Origin: Sulfolobus tengchongensis
GTDB lineage: Archaea > Thermoproteota > Thermoprotei_A > Sulfolobales > Sulfolobaceae
Assembly: GCF_036967215.1 (NCBI RefSeq)
Contig: NZ_CP146016.1
Coordinates: forward strand, 1,144,501 to 1,208,500
DNA length: 64,000 nucleotides
Direction of reading: 5' to 3'
Below the pieces are notes generated by a model. It worked only from the letters and a program-made list of their open reading frames with translations. It did not search any database and was not told the DNA's origin. Below are positions 16,162 through 27,349 of the stretch, piece by piece (position 1 is the first letter of the stretch; each line of letters opens with the position of its first letter). Made by a program: the position numbers and the translations under genes.

Positions 16162-17400
16162 TTAAGCTAACGTATCAATTATTGCGATTAATTCATCAGT
16201 ATACTCCGTAGTTGATAGTGCTCTTACACCCATAAACCTTGCAATATCTTGTGTTACCTTCTTTTGTTTTATTGATTCCATAATTGCAGTGTCAACTAAG
16301 TCCGCCGCTTTATCCCAGCCCATAAATCTTAACATTAACTCACCTCCTCTTATGATTCCAGTTGGGTTTGCGACATTCTTGCCAGCATACTTAGGTGCTG
16401 TACCATGTATAGCCTCGAACATTCCTCCAGAATCTCCTATGTTAGCTCCACCTAGTAGACCTATATTACCTACTAATGCTCCTGCAGCATCTGATATATA
16501 GTCTCCATTTACGTTTGGTGCCAATATTACATCGTATTCTTCTGGTCTTATTATTATTTGTTGGAACATGTTATCAGCAATTCTATCATTTATAATTACC
16601 TTTCCTGATGGTGGTACTCCATTATAGTTTTTATTTATCTCCTCTTCAGTTACAACATAATCTCTAAACTCTTTTGTTGCAACCTCATATGACCATTCTC
16701 TGAATGCTCCTTCGGTGTATTTCATGACGTTACCTTTATGCATTATGGTTACTTTCTTTCTTTTATGATCAATAGCATATTTTATTGCCATTCTCGCGAT
16801 TCTCTGCGTTTTAAATTTACTAATGACTTTTATACCGATTCCTGTATCATCTTCTACTTCTACTCCTAGATCTTTCTTTAAGAATTCTCTGATTTTCTTG
16901 GCTTGTTCACTATCATAGGGATATTCTATCCCTCTATATAAGTCATCAGTATTTTCCCTAAATATTATCATATCAACTTTATCTGCATTCTTGATAGGAC
17001 TCTCAATACCTGGAATATATTTAACTGGCCTTATGTTAGCGTAAAGATCTAACATAAGCCTTATAGCTACATTGATAGATTTCCATCCTTTACCTATTGG
17101 AGTCTCTAAAGGTCCCTTTAGTAAGACCCTATATTTCTGTATTAAATCTTCAGATTCTTTAGGAAACCTATTTCCAGTTATTTTTTCTGCCTTATCTCCA
17201 GCTAGAACTTCAACCCACTTAATTTCCCTATCAGATCCGTAAGCTTTACTTACCGCTTTGTTTATTACTTTTATTGCCGCTTGTGTTATTTCAGGTCCTA
17301 TACCATCACCTTCCACATACAAAACTATCGGCTTCTTAGGGACAAGCCATTTCCCATTTTCAAATTTAATTACTTCTCCATCTTCTGGTATCTTTTGCAT
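16162..17400 (-). CDS. icd: Isocitrate dehydrogenase (NADP-type, icd)
   Basis: 412 residues, full length. Begins PEDGEVIKFENGKWLVPKKPIVLYVEGDGIGPEIT, carries the substrate loop (FRENTDDLYRGIEYPYDS) where Ser/Asn and Arg bind isocitrate, KVTIMHKGNVMKYTEGAF, and the metal-binding region with LAPNVNGDYISDAAGALVG, then the adenine-binding HGTAPKYAGKNVANPTG. It oxidises isocitrate to 2-oxoglutarate in the citric acid cycle. ATG at 17400 is chosen over TTG 17403; the TATA box lies 25 nt upstream. Confidence 0.95.
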   Translation of the reverse strand: MQKIPEDGEVIKFENGKWLVPKKPIVLYVEGDGIGPEITQAAIKVINKAVSKAYGSDREIKWVEVLAGDKAEKITGNRFPKESEDLIQKYRVLLKGPLETPIGKGWKSINVAIRLMLDLYANIRPVKYIPGIESPIKNADKVDMIIFRENTDDLYRGIEYPYDSEQAKKIREFLKKDLGVEVEDDTGIGIKVISKFKTQRIARMAIKYAIDHKRKKVTIMHKGNVMKYTEGAFREWSYEVATKEFRDYVVTEEEINKNYNGVPPSGKVIINDRIADNMFQQIIIRPEEYDVILAPNVNGDYISDAAGALVGNIGLLGGANIGDSGGMFEAIHGTAPKYAGKNVANPTGIIRGGELMLRFMGWDKAADLVDTAIMESIKQKKVTQDIARFMGVRALSTTEYTDELIAIIDTLA

Positions 17401-17417
17401 CAAAATCTAACTCTAGT

Positions 17418-17432
17418 ATACAAATTTAAAAT
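17418..17432 (-). promoter_or_regulatory. TATA box of icd
   Basis: Minus-strand TTTTAAATTTG centred near 17425, about 25 nt from the ATG at 17400, with a purine-rich flank upstream in the BRE position. This implies a leaderless icd mRNA. Confidence 0.5.
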
Positions 17433-17910
17433 CGCTGATTAAGAATTAGCAGACTCTAAAGGTGATACATAGATAACGGATGACTGAGTTCAAAAAGTTC
17501 TTTAGGTGTTTCAATCTTCACTTTTGACTCAAAATATAATTAAAATTTTTATGCTTATTAATGAGACTACTTAGGGTTCCCTTTTTGAATTCAAATAATT
17601 ATTTGGATTTCTTCACGCGTTAGCCTACTTTACAATCAGCTATTTAATTAAATTAGTTTTCTATAAATTTTTTACGATCTAAATAACTCCGTTAAATCCA
17701 TGGCTGATTTTTAATAACGACCTTAATTAACGGATTTAACCGGGGAGTTAAATCTACTAATTGTTGGTAGAAGACTTAAACTACAATAATTTAAATTACG
17801 TATTTTAAGTTGCTTGTAATAGAATAATTGGGATTTTATCTTCTTAATCCGCGTTTGGGTATTACATTTTAGAAAAAGACTTTAACTGCTTTCTTTAATA
17901 GTGTAGCTTC
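17433..17910. other. Gene-free region with long dyad and a 12-mer shared with the oriC2 region
   Basis: No supportable gene. GGGGAGTTAAAT at 17742-17753 is the exact inverse of ATTTAACTCCCC at 15632-15643 in the candidate origin. It also forms the right arm of an imperfect dyad: AACTCCGTTAAATCC (17685-17699) against GGATTTAACCGGGGAGTT (17733-17750). Function unknown: an initiator/WhiP-type site or a regulator site for icd or the protease are both possible. Confidence 0.4.
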
Positions 17911-17917
17911 AGTTTGG

Positions 17918-17931
17918 AAAAAGTATATACG
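17918..17931 (+). promoter_or_regulatory. BRE/TATA box of the S53 peptidase gene
   Basis: GGAAAAAGTATATAC: purine-rich BRE followed by a TATA box centred 28 nt before the ATG at 17954. Classical Sulfolobus leaderless promoter. Confidence 0.55.
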
Positions 17932-17953
17932 CTCAAAAACCATAATACCTTTG

Positions 17954-20900
17954 ATGGCATGGAGTGTAATTTTGGCGATATCCTTAATCTTAAGTGGGTT
18001 AGGATTACCACTAACCATGAATGCTACACATTATCAACCTATATCTACATTACCCTCAAATTATTACTTAACTGTCTCAATAGTCCTGCCTCCGAGTAAT
18101 TTAACTTTATTACAACAATATGTTCAAGAACATGTAATATTGAATGAAAGTGAAGTAGAAAAACTCTTCATTCCTAATGTGGAAATATCTAAATTACTAT
18201 CAGAGTTAAGGCACATGAACATAACCGCAACAAACTACATGAATGTTATATTAGCAAGTGGAACAGTCTCCCAATTAGAGAAAGCATTAAATGGAAAGTT
18301 TTATGTATATAACTTTGATGGAAAGAAATTCTATGAGTTCTCTGGATCCCCAACAATATCAAATGCTATTGTAATAGGTACTAATATTACCTCATTGTTC
18401 TTGAGTAAACCCACCACACTATATAATATCACGCAAGCAGTAGCCTATAACGCTTTACAACCTAACCAATTACTGAACGCCTACAATATAAGTTGGTTAT
18501 ATAAATATAATATAACTGGAAAAGGTACAACAATAGGTATACTGGACTTTTACGGAGATCCTTATATTCAACAGCAATTGTTAGAATTTGATAAAGAGAA
18601 TAACATATCTAATCCTCCATTCTTGAAGATAGTTCCAATAGGTGCATATAATCCAAACGATGGTATATTATCGGGTTGGGCTATGGAGATTTCATTAGAT
18701 GTTGAATATGCTCATATCGTTGCTCCAGATGCAGGGATCGTCTTATATGTAGCTAATCCCAACATTCCTCTTCCAGCGATAATAGCTTTTATAGATCAAC
18801 AAAACGAGGTTAATGTATTATCACAGAGTTTTGGAATTCCCGAACTTTACGTAGAATTGGGTTTGATTCCACTTTCCTATGTCAACTCTTTAATGTATGA
18901 GTACTGGTTAGGTGAAGTAGAAGGAATAACTTTTGTAGCAGCTTCAGGTGATGCAGGAGGAAACGGCTACAATTACTATTTAACGCCTCAAGGTTCCATG
19001 ATATTTCCAGCTTCTATACCTTATGTTTTAGCAGTTGGAGGCTCTTCTGTGTATATTTCAGGAAATAATACTATTGAAACTGCATGGAGTGGAGAAAGTG
19101 TTCTTGGAGCATCTACTGGTGGTTATAGTTCATTATTCCCAGCACCTTGGTATCAAGGCATAAGCGGTTTCAGAGTAGTACCTGATGTAGTTGCTGATGC
19201 TAATCCCTATACCGGAGTCTTCATTCTATATTACTATAATCAAACTTATCTTGTAGGAGGAACTTCATTAGCAGCACCTATAGTCGCTGGTATAATAGAT
19301 TTAATGACCCAACATTACGGTAAACTTGGATTTATAAATCCATTTCTTTATGAATTAAAGAATACGAGTGCATTAACACCTATAAAATTTGGGTACAATA
19401 CACCTTATTATGTTAATTCTTCAGAAGGTCTAAATCCCGTAACAGGTCTAGGGTCTATTAATGCTGGATATTTATACATGTTATTACCTAAAGTGATAAA
19501 CTCTCCTAGAATTTCTGTTGCAGTGAGTAATACGACATACTTAGATGGTCAGACAGTGAAGGTAATTGCAAACATAAGCGGTGTTGTTGCTTCGAACGTT
19601 ATTGGTATTGTCTATAATGGAAGTTCTATAGTTCAACAGTTTCCATTAAAATTCAATGGAACTTATTGGGTTGGTGAATTTACTGCAGAGGGTAGTGGTA
19701 TTCAAGAAGTTATAGTAAAGGCAGGTAATTTAGAGGGTTCAGGTTATGTTACAATAGGTTATCAGGCTCAATTCATATTTCCACCTGTAGCGTTATTTCC
19801 AGAACCTGAGTCAATTCCTATAGTAGTACAATTGATTTATCCAAATGGTTCATTAGTTAAGAATCCTCCAAGTAATCTAACAGCTACAATATACAAGTAC
19901 AATTTAGTAAGCAATAAGGCGATCCCAGTATCAAATGTCCAATTGCAGAGAGGTGCGGTTATAAATCTGTCTATCTTGGGTATTCAAATTCAGCTAGGAT
20001 ATCTCACTGGGGTTTATCAACTTCCAACCAACACTGTAAGTGGAGTTTATGTCATCAAACTAGCTGGTGTTTTCGGATTTGATGAATTTGTTGCAGGAAT
20101 ATATATACTCGATGCAGTATACCCTCCGATATTCACTAATCCTCTTGTAGTAGCTCCAGGTGAAAATGTGACAATTCTTGCAGAAGCTTTAGCGTTAGGT
20201 TCTCCTAATGTTACCGTGAGTTTCTACAACATTTCTGGGGACGAAGTATATTCGATACCAGTAAATGGTATTGATTACCAAAATACTTTAATATATATAA
20301 CGCAGATAAGCTTACCTCCATTAAGACCAGGCTATTACTATGTGGTAGCTAGGGCCGTATATAATGCTTCTAATTATACTGCAGAAGGCATTGGTCTAAC
20401 TCAAATTTACGTCGCTCCTTATTCCCTTAACGTTAAAGTTAAAATTATGCCTAATAGTAGTCTAGTCTATCAAAATCAGAAAATCTATATTATAGCTAAC
20501 ATTACCTATCCTAATGGTACTGAGGTTAAATATGGCTCATTCTCAGCAATAGTAGTTCCTTCTTACCTTTCCAGTGAATTCGATAATTTACAATTACAAT
20601 ACAGTGTGCCTCTAGATTACTCGAATGGTAGCTGGATAGGATCATTACAGATTCCTAGTGGGTCTTCATCTAACTCATTAGGGTACTCCACTTATGGAAT
20701 ATCTGGCTATTGGTATGTGTATGTGGAAGGCATATCGGCGGAAGGTATACCAACAGTCTTCCCTGCGTCTCTTAACGTAAACTCTCTAACCATAAATCCA
20801 TTATTGCCTTCTAATGAGTTCGTCGTCTTGCCTTATGTGTATGTAAATGTGTTTAACGGATCAATTGCATTTAATGAGTTCATTAATGAGGCTATAATAG

Positions 20901-21202
20901 TTGGTCACAATGCAACTTTTATAAATAGTATAGTAGGCAACTTAATAGTCAAAAATGCTACAGTTACGCTGATAGATTCTAAAGCATTAAATGTAAATTT
21001 AAGCAACGCCAGTATAATAAGTCTAAATAGTACTACAGCTAGTACTAATAATATACGTTATATTACAGTGATATCCCATGGTGAACTAACTCATTTGAGA
21101 TCTGGTTTAAACGATAATTTACTCCTTATAATAGGAGTTATTCTAGACATTCTGACAGCGATATTTGTTGTATTCATGAGAGTTAAGAAGAAACAAACAT
21201 AG
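17954..21202 (+). CDS. Secreted S53 (sedolisin/pro-kumamolisin) acid peptidase, membrane-anchored
   Basis: 1082 residues. A signal peptide leads into a pro-kumamolisin activation domain (to ~170) and an S53 catalytic domain. The Glu/Asp pair is in MEISLDVEYAH (E245, D249), the oxyanion Asp in ASGDAGG (D333), and the nucleophile in GGTSLAAP (S438). The site where S53 enzymes normally place calcium-binding Asp residues reads PIKFGYNT...NPVTGLGS, so calcium binding may be altered. Then come Ig-like beta domains with many N-glycosylation sequons, a beta-helix-like stretch and one C-terminal membrane helix with a basic tail. It should cut proteins outside the cell at acid pH. A second, longer homologue lies at 54257. 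Confidence 0.92.
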   Translation: MAWSVILAISLILSGLGLPLTMNATHYQPISTLPSNYYLTVSIVLPPSNLTLLQQYVQEHVILNESEVEKLFIPNVEISKLLSELRHMNITATNYMNVILASGTVSQLEKALNGKFYVYNFDGKKFYEFSGSPTISNAIVIGTNITSLFLSKPTTLYNITQAVAYNALQPNQLLNAYNISWLYKYNITGKGTTIGILDFYGDPYIQQQLLEFDKENNISNPPFLKIVPIGAYNPNDGILSGWAMEISLDVEYAHIVAPDAGIVLYVANPNIPLPAIIAFIDQQNEVNVLSQSFGIPELYVELGLIPLSYVNSLMYEYWLGEVEGITFVAASGDAGGNGYNYYLTPQGSMIFPASIPYVLAVGGSSVYISGNNTIETAWSGESVLGASTGGYSSLFPAPWYQGISGFRVVPDVVADANPYTGVFILYYYNQTYLVGGTSLAAPIVAGIIDLMTQHYGKLGFINPFLYELKNTSALTPIKFGYNTPYYVNSSEGLNPVTGLGSINAGYLYMLLPKVINSPRISVAVSNTTYLDGQTVKVIANISGVVASNVIGIVYNGSSIVQQFPLKFNGTYWVGEFTAEGSGIQEVIVKAGNLEGSGYVTIGYQAQFIFPPVALFPEPESIPIVVQLIYPNGSLVKNPPSNLTATIYKYNLVSNKAIPVSNVQLQRGAVINLSILGIQIQLGYLTGVYQLPTNTVSGVYVIKLAGVFGFDEFVAGIYILDAVYPPIFTNPLVVAPGENVTILAEALALGSPNVTVSFYNISGDEVYSIPVNGIDYQNTLIYITQISLPPLRPGYYYVVARAVYNASNYTAEGIGLTQIYVAPYSLNVKVKIMPNSSLVYQNQKIYIIANITYPNGTEVKYGSFSAIVVPSYLSSEFDNLQLQYSVPLDYSNGSWIGSLQIPSGSSSNSLGYSTYGISGYWYVYVEGISAEGIPTVFPASLNVNSLTINPLLPSNEFVVLPYVYVNVFNGSIAFNEFINEAIIVGHNATFINSIVGNLIVKNATVTLIDSKALNVNLSNASIISLNSTTASTNNIRYITVISHGELTHLRSGLNDNLLLIIGVILDILTAIFVVFMRVKKKQT

Positions 21203-21211
21203 TTACTTTCC

Positions 21212-21556
21212 TTATTTTACGCTAGTTATCATGCCAACCCATTGATTTTGATCATACATCAAATATTGAACATGAAGATGAATCTTTTTTCTCCCAGACT
21301 TGGTCTTTATTGTAATGGGATAAATGAAGTAGTAAATATCTCCTTCAGCTTCTATTTCAGCTTTTTCTGGAAATTCAACTGAGTATTTATATTGATTAGC
21401 TATTTCCTCTATCTTCACAGTTAATCTTGTGATGATGTCTTTTATTGACTCTCCATATATTGGTTCAAAACTCAAAGCTTTCAATTCTTTTTTAAATGCA
21501 GAAATGCTTTCACTATACCTTCTTTTTTTCTGTTGTTCTTTTCCTCTTGTTGTCAC
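21212..21556 (-). CDS. Small basic protein of unknown function
   Basis: 114 residues from GTG at 21556; very basic N-terminus (GKEQQKKRR) then an alpha/beta region ending in IHLHVQYLMYDQNQWVGMITSV. No family recognised. Convergent with the S53 gene, 9 nt apart. The basic leader might bind nucleic acid. Confidence 0.55.
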   Translation of the reverse strand: MTTRGKEQQKKRRYSESISAFKKELKALSFEPIYGESIKDIITRLTVKIEEIANQYKYSVEFPEKAEIEAEGDIYYFIYPITIKTKSGRKKIHLHVQYLMYDQNQWVGMITSVK

Positions 21557-21588
21557 GGGTTATCTTTATGCTAAAATAGTATTTAAAC

Positions 21589-22386
21589 CTAGAAGTAATT
21601 AAGGGTGGTAATAAGAAGTTGATAGAGTTCCCTTATTTTTCTTTGGTATTCATTAGAGATTTCTTGCTCTTTTATTGCTCTACTTCCTTCTTGTTCAATA
21701 GTATTGATTGTATTTGAAATAGTATTGTTTAAAAGTATATGATCAAAGTAAAATGTTTTTGATGCTGCCAAATAACATATGAATGGTAATGCATATTCAA
21801 TGAACTCATTTACTTTATCTGATAATTGGAAGGCCCTTATAGCGTTCTCTCTTTTAACATTTTTTGCCCATGGATATTTTATCTTTATTTCTTCCATAAG
21901 TTTACTATCATATGCTATATCATTTATTATAACTAAATCATCAGTATTTTTCTCTTCTATTCGTTTATTAGCTAAATCTATTATAAATGGTGAAAAATCC
22001 ACCTTAAATAGATCTAAATTCGAGAAAGTAGGGTATTCCGTAAACTTATTGGAAAGAGAATATTCTTTGATTTTATCGTAAACATAATCTATATTTTTAC
22101 TTAAAATATCATATTTAATGGGTTCGTTGATTAATTTAGCTGACATGCCATATATTGTTATGATGTCAGTCCAAATCAATGCCTCGAAAGCTTGATTGAG
22201 TTGCGGGCTTTTTACAAACATTATTCTCTTGGTTAGATACTTTCTTGGCCATTCTCTAAGTTTATGGAGAATAGGTGGTTTTGAATAGTATAAACTTTCA
22301 AAGTATCCACCGTTAAACATCCTATAAATTTTTATTGCTGCTTCCCTATCAATTCCCAACTTCTCAGTAAATGTAATAAAATTCAT
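21589..22386 (-). CDS. Unknown helical protein
   Basis: 265 residues, soluble, largely helical, no motif recognised (MNFITFTEKLGIDREAAIKIY... SPFIIDLANKRIEEKN). It begins 31 nt after the malonyl-CoA reductase stop on the same strand and could be its operon partner. Confidence 0.6.
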   Translation of the reverse strand: MNFITFTEKLGIDREAAIKIYRMFNGGYFESLYYSKPPILHKLREWPRKYLTKRIMFVKSPQLNQAFEALIWTDIITIYGMSAKLINEPIKYDILSKNIDYVYDKIKEYSLSNKFTEYPTFSNLDLFKVDFSPFIIDLANKRIEEKNTDDLVIINDIAYDSKLMEEIKIKYPWAKNVKRENAIRAFQLSDKVNEFIEYALPFICYLAASKTFYFDHILLNNTISNTINTIEQEGSRAIKEQEISNEYQRKIRELYQLLITTLNYF

Positions 22387-22417
22387 AAGGTACAGTAGGA
22401 AATGGTAATAAAAAGAG

Positions 22418-23829
<1,412 letters not shown>

Positions 23830-24810
23830 GTGATAAAATTAGTAAGTATTAATGAGCCAGTACCATTGATTGGGCATATAGCATTTGGAATTATTGATAG
23901 GGGTACAAATTTACTTCAAATTAGGCCATTTAGCAATTGTCCAATGAGCTGTAAATTTTGTTCCGTGGATGCTGGGCCTAAATCCCGACATAGGAGGGTT
24001 GAATTCATTGTGGATGCGGAGCATTTGCTTAATTGGTCTAATTACGTTATAAGCAGGAAGATCCATAAGGTTGGTATATTAATTGACGGAGTAGGAGAGC
24101 CCATACTGCATCCAGATATACATAAAATAATTAGCGGGTTGAAAGAGAACGAAAAAGTTTTTGAAGTCGCAATAGAAACCCATGGACTTCCGTTAACCAG
24201 AAGTCTGATAAATAAACTAGCTAATTCTGGCTTAGATAGAATAAATTTGTCTATCGATTCATTAGATGAAGAAAAGGCTAGGCAATTAGCTGGGCATAAT
24301 GGTTATAGTGTTAAGAGGGTAGTTGAAATGGCAATTTACGCTAAGCAGAATGGTATAGACGTTTTGCTAACACCAGTTTGGTTACCTGGAGTGAACGATA
24401 AGGATATGATAGAAATAATAAAGTTGGCTAAAGAAAATGGCTTTAGATTAGGTATCCAAAAGTATGTTAGACATCAAAAGGGTAGGAAGTTGCCCAACAT
24501 TAATGAACCAAGTTGGAAAGAATTTTATAAGTTTTTAGATAATTTAGAGAAGGTCACTGATGTAAAACTGAAACTATCCCCTAGTGATTTCATGGTTGTT
24601 CAAGATGTAAGATTGGGCCCAATAATGGATGTTGGGGAAAAAGTTGTTGGAAGAGTCTTTAGTGAGGGTTGGATGTATAACGAGGTTTTAGTTATAGCTA
24701 AAAATAGAGTAGTTACAGTGACTGGTGTGGATGATTTGCCGGAAGGTATAGAAGTAAAGATTAAAATTACTAGGAATAAGGATGAAATTTATTTAGCTAA
24801 GATGGCGTAG
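23830..24810 (+). CDS. Radical SAM Fe-S protein (COG2100-like)
   Basis: 326 residues with the radical SAM cluster motif CX3CX2C (C37, C41, C44 in NCPMSCKFCSVD), a GIDGVGEPILHPD strand, and a C-terminal beta domain (GPIMDVGEKVVGRVF...VVTVTGVDDLPEGIEVKIKI) resembling TRAM/OB folds that bind RNA. This architecture fits archaeal Fe-S oxidoreductases of unknown substrate; an RNA-modifying role is a guess from the C-terminal domain. GTG start, leaderless with TATA at 23798-23806. Tail-to-tail overlap of 14 nt with the methyltransferase gene. Confidence 0.85.
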   Translation: MIKLVSINEPVPLIGHIAFGIIDRGTNLLQIRPFSNCPMSCKFCSVDAGPKSRHRRVEFIVDAEHLLNWSNYVISRKIHKVGILIDGVGEPILHPDIHKIISGLKENEKVFEVAIETHGLPLTRSLINKLANSGLDRINLSIDSLDEEKARQLAGHNGYSVKRVVEMAIYAKQNGIDVLLTPVWLPGVNDKDMIEIIKLAKENGFRLGIQKYVRHQKGRKLPNINEPSWKEFYKFLDNLEKVTDVKLKLSPSDFMVVQDVRLGPIMDVGEKVVGRVFSEGWMYNEVLVIAKNRVVTVTGVDDLPEGIEVKIKITRNKDEIYLAKMA

Positions 24811-25528
24811 CGATTATTGTCATTTCTGGATCCATTATGCTGAACTTCTTCCAAGAATACCCAGAAAGTATTTCTATTGGTGTCAGCCCTGCTTTTTTAA
24901 GTAGAGCAAGAATTTCATGGATACTGTAAAGTCTTTGTGCATAACTTATTTCTCCCACCTCCTTATTATCCATATAATATTTTCTATGTATTTTTAACCT
25001 GGAAGTTTCTTGTTCAAATTCCACTTTTGAATATACCAGATATGGTGGAATGAATGTGTAATATTCATTAGGTCTATTATATATTATATAGTCTCTATTA
25101 TCCAGGTTAATAACTACAATCTTTTTAGTTACATTTCTTAAGGATTCAAGAACTTTTAGATCATCTTCCTCAGTATAATATCCTAAGCTATTATAAATAT
25201 TAATAACAAGATCATACTTTTCATTACCTACGATTTCATTTAATCTTCTCATATCACCTACTACAAATTTCCCATTTTGAATATTAGACTTAGCCATAGC
25301 TATCATTCTTTCGGAAATATCTATACCAGTTACATCATACCCTCTTTTTGCCAAAAAGTAAGCTACCCTACCAACTCCACAAGGTACATCAAGGATTTTT
25401 TTACCCAATTTAAATTTATTTACAACTTCATCAATCCAACTAGCCCACTTCTCTCCTTCGTCCCAAACCTTTATCATCTCACGAACGTAAAAATCTGATT
25501 CAAAGACTTTGATCCACTCATCACTCAT
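24797..25528 (-). CDS. Class I SAM-dependent methyltransferase
   Basis: 243 residues. Motif I ILDVPCGVGRVAYFLAKRGYDVTGIDIS binds AdoMet; NLVINIYNSLGYYTEEDD-like post-motif segment and a C-terminal beta-rich part follow (KYDLVINIYNSLGY, LKIHRKYYMDNKEVGEISY). Resembles small-molecule methyltransferases; substrate unknown. Confidence 0.85.
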   Translation of the reverse strand: MSDEWIKVFESDFYVREMIKVWDEGEKWASWIDEVVNKFKLGKKILDVPCGVGRVAYFLAKRGYDVTGIDISERMIAMAKSNIQNGKFVVGDMRRLNEIVGNEKYDLVINIYNSLGYYTEEDDLKVLESLRNVTKKIVVINLDNRDYIIYNRPNEYYTFIPPYLVYSKVEFEQETSRLKIHRKYYMDNKEVGEISYAQRLYSIHEILALLKKAGLTPIEILSGYSWKKFSIMDPEMTIIATPS

Positions 25529-25562
25529 AGGTTTTATAAATGTTAAAGAGAGTTATTAATGT

Positions 25563-26117
25563 ATGGTTCATCAATTTGTATTTATATTTCTCATATTATT
25601 CGTTTTTGCTCCCCTTCAACCCCATCAATACTTCACATATAACGTTCAGATAATTTATAATAACATTTTATATCTCTATACATATAATTACACTGTTATA
25701 TCTACATCACCTCTATCATATAATTTTACAATACTCAATACTAATGGCAGTATAGTATATAATAGGGTCTTTACAACGTATAATTACTCGTTATTTCCAC
25801 CAGAATTTGTTATAAATGGAACCGAAATTCAGAATTTGACACTAATTTCAGTTAAAATGGAGAATAACGTGAATGTTTCTATATATAAGGGATTCTTGGA
25901 GATGTATGGTACTCAAATTGTATTAAACTTAATATATCATAATAATATCCTATATCAGATAAATGGTACATCTAAAAACCTACAAATATACGTTTATGAA
26001 GTAAATACTGAAAATAACTCTCAGTCTCCTACAATATTCAGCTATTTGCCTTTGATAATCCTTCTTATCGCTATAATTGTTGCTGTTGTAGTTTTGATAA
26101 AAATAGGTAAAATTTAG
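25563..26117 (+). CDS. Exported membrane-anchored protein of unknown function
   Basis: 184 residues: N-terminal signal segment (FVFIFLILFVFAPLQP), a beta-rich, Asn/Tyr/Thr-rich ectodomain with N-glycosylation sequons, and a C-terminal membrane helix (YLPLIILLIAIIVAVVVLI) with a short basic tail. GTTTTATAAA at 25531-25540 is a TATA box 26 nt before the ATG. Same architecture as the paired proteins at 48032 and 48788, but no clear sequence kinship is seen. Confidence 0.65.
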   Translation: MVHQFVFIFLILFVFAPLQPHQYFTYNVQIIYNNILYLYTYNYTVISTSPLSYNFTILNTNGSIVYNRVFTTYNYSLFPPEFVINGTEIQNLTLISVKMENNVNVSIYKGFLEMYGTQIVLNLIYHNNILYQINGTSKNLQIYVYEVNTENNSQSPTIFSYLPLIILLIAIIVAVVVLIKIGKI

Positions 26118-27016
26118 ATAATTAGAGGTAAAATTATTGGTATTACCAGCGTGAGTAATACCCCAGTAACCATTGCAGACAGAGCATACTCTTTTCCTAA
26201 AGTTTCTACGTATAGTGGTAATGTTGTATCCATTGCTGTAGCACCTCCCACAGCTATTGCTGATCTGGGTTCAAATTTTAACCTAAGTAATAAAGGAACT
26301 AAAATATATGTGAATTGTTCTCTTAGGAAATTTATTAGGAATGCAAGAGTACCTAAATACGGATTAGTTGAAACTGCTACTAATGGCCCTACATAACTAT
26401 ACCATCCACTAGCTAATGCAATAACTAATGCTACACTGAAATTAGTTATGCGCAATGCGAATATTATAACTGCTAACAAAATGTCACCTAAAATTGTAAT
26501 CAAAATGGAGAGTAGGGAATCTTTACCGCTATTTAGGAGTATTTTCAAATTAAGATCTTTACCCATGATATACCCTAGTATTGAAGCTAACGCATATAAC
26601 TCATAATTTACAAGGTTCACTAATAGGTTTACGGTGCTAATGTGAATAAATAGGCCTAATATCCAACCTATCACGAAAGGCGCCATATACTTTACTATTC
26701 CTCCTTTATCAGCACCTTCATACCTTATTTTCATGTTTTCACCCTTTTTTATCAAGATTTTTCTATTATAGAAATCTATGGTAATTCCAGAAAAGTATGT
26801 TATGAGTATTGATAATATGGAGAGGGCTAACGATGTAAAAATTATAGTTAGTACTTCATTAATTGTAATCTCTTCTCCAGCCCAGTAGGAAATTGTTAGT
26901 ATTAACATCACCACTACAACATCCGTTATCCTTTCAACTCCTTTTATATATTTTACCTTACCAAACGCTAAAAATACTAAATATAATGTTATAAAAAATA
27001 TTGCCTCGTTATTCAC
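26114..27016 (-). CDS. LysO-family (lysine exporter) membrane protein
   Basis: 300 residues, about eight membrane helices. The C-terminal half has the family hallmarks ALASGWYSYVGPLVA, YLGTLAFLINFLREQFTYILVPLL and VGGATAMDTTLPLYV. Characterised bacterial LysO exports L-lysine or its toxic analogue; the archaeal substrate is not known. It starts 12 nt after an HTH regulator on the same strand, which probably controls it. Convergent overlap of 4 nt with 25563. Confidence 0.82.
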   Translation of the reverse strand: MNNEAIFFITLYLVFLAFGKVKYIKGVERITDVVVVMLILTISYWAGEEITINEVLTIIFTSLALSILSILITYFSGITIDFYNRKILIKKGENMKIRYEGADKGGIVKYMAPFVIGWILGLFIHISTVNLLVNLVNYELYALASILGYIMGKDLNLKILLNSGKDSLLSILITILGDILLAVIIFALRITNFSVALVIALASGWYSYVGPLVAVSTNPYLGTLAFLINFLREQFTYILVPLLLRLKFEPRSAIAVGGATAMDTTLPLYVETLGKEYALSAMVTGVLLTLVIPIILPLII

Positions 27017-27028
27017 TCTTCTTCTCTG

Positions 27029-27298
27029 TTATCTACTTCTAGCTTCCTCCTCTATATATTTTTCAAGGATTTCATAATTTTTCGTCACAACATATATATA
27101 TTTTGTATCTTTCTTATATATAGTAACTAACCCAAATTTCTCTAAAATTTCTATATGATATTTTACAGTAGAATAATTTAATCCCAGCTTTCTTGATAAT
27201 TCGTATGCAGTTTGCGGTTTTTTTCTCAATTCATCTAAAATCTTCTTTCTTGTATTCCATCCTTTATTTTGGAAGACTTCATCTAATCTTAGTAGCAT
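27029..27298 (-). CDS. ArsR-like winged-helix regulator
   Basis: 89 residues, a single winged helix-turn-helix: KKPQTAYELSRKLGLNYSTV (recognition helix region), KYHIEILEKFGLV and a wing YKKDTKYIYVV. No metal-binding Cys. Lies directly upstream of the LysO-like gene in a two-gene operon. Confidence 0.85.
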   Translation of the reverse strand: MLLRLDEVFQNKGWNTRKKILDELRKKPQTAYELSRKLGLNYSTVKYHIEILEKFGLVTIYKKDTKYIYVVTKNYEILEKYIEEEARSR

Positions 27299-27349
27299 AT
27301 GTTAAAATTTGTAAAGAGTGATAAAACCCTACGCGTTAGAACAAGCGTT

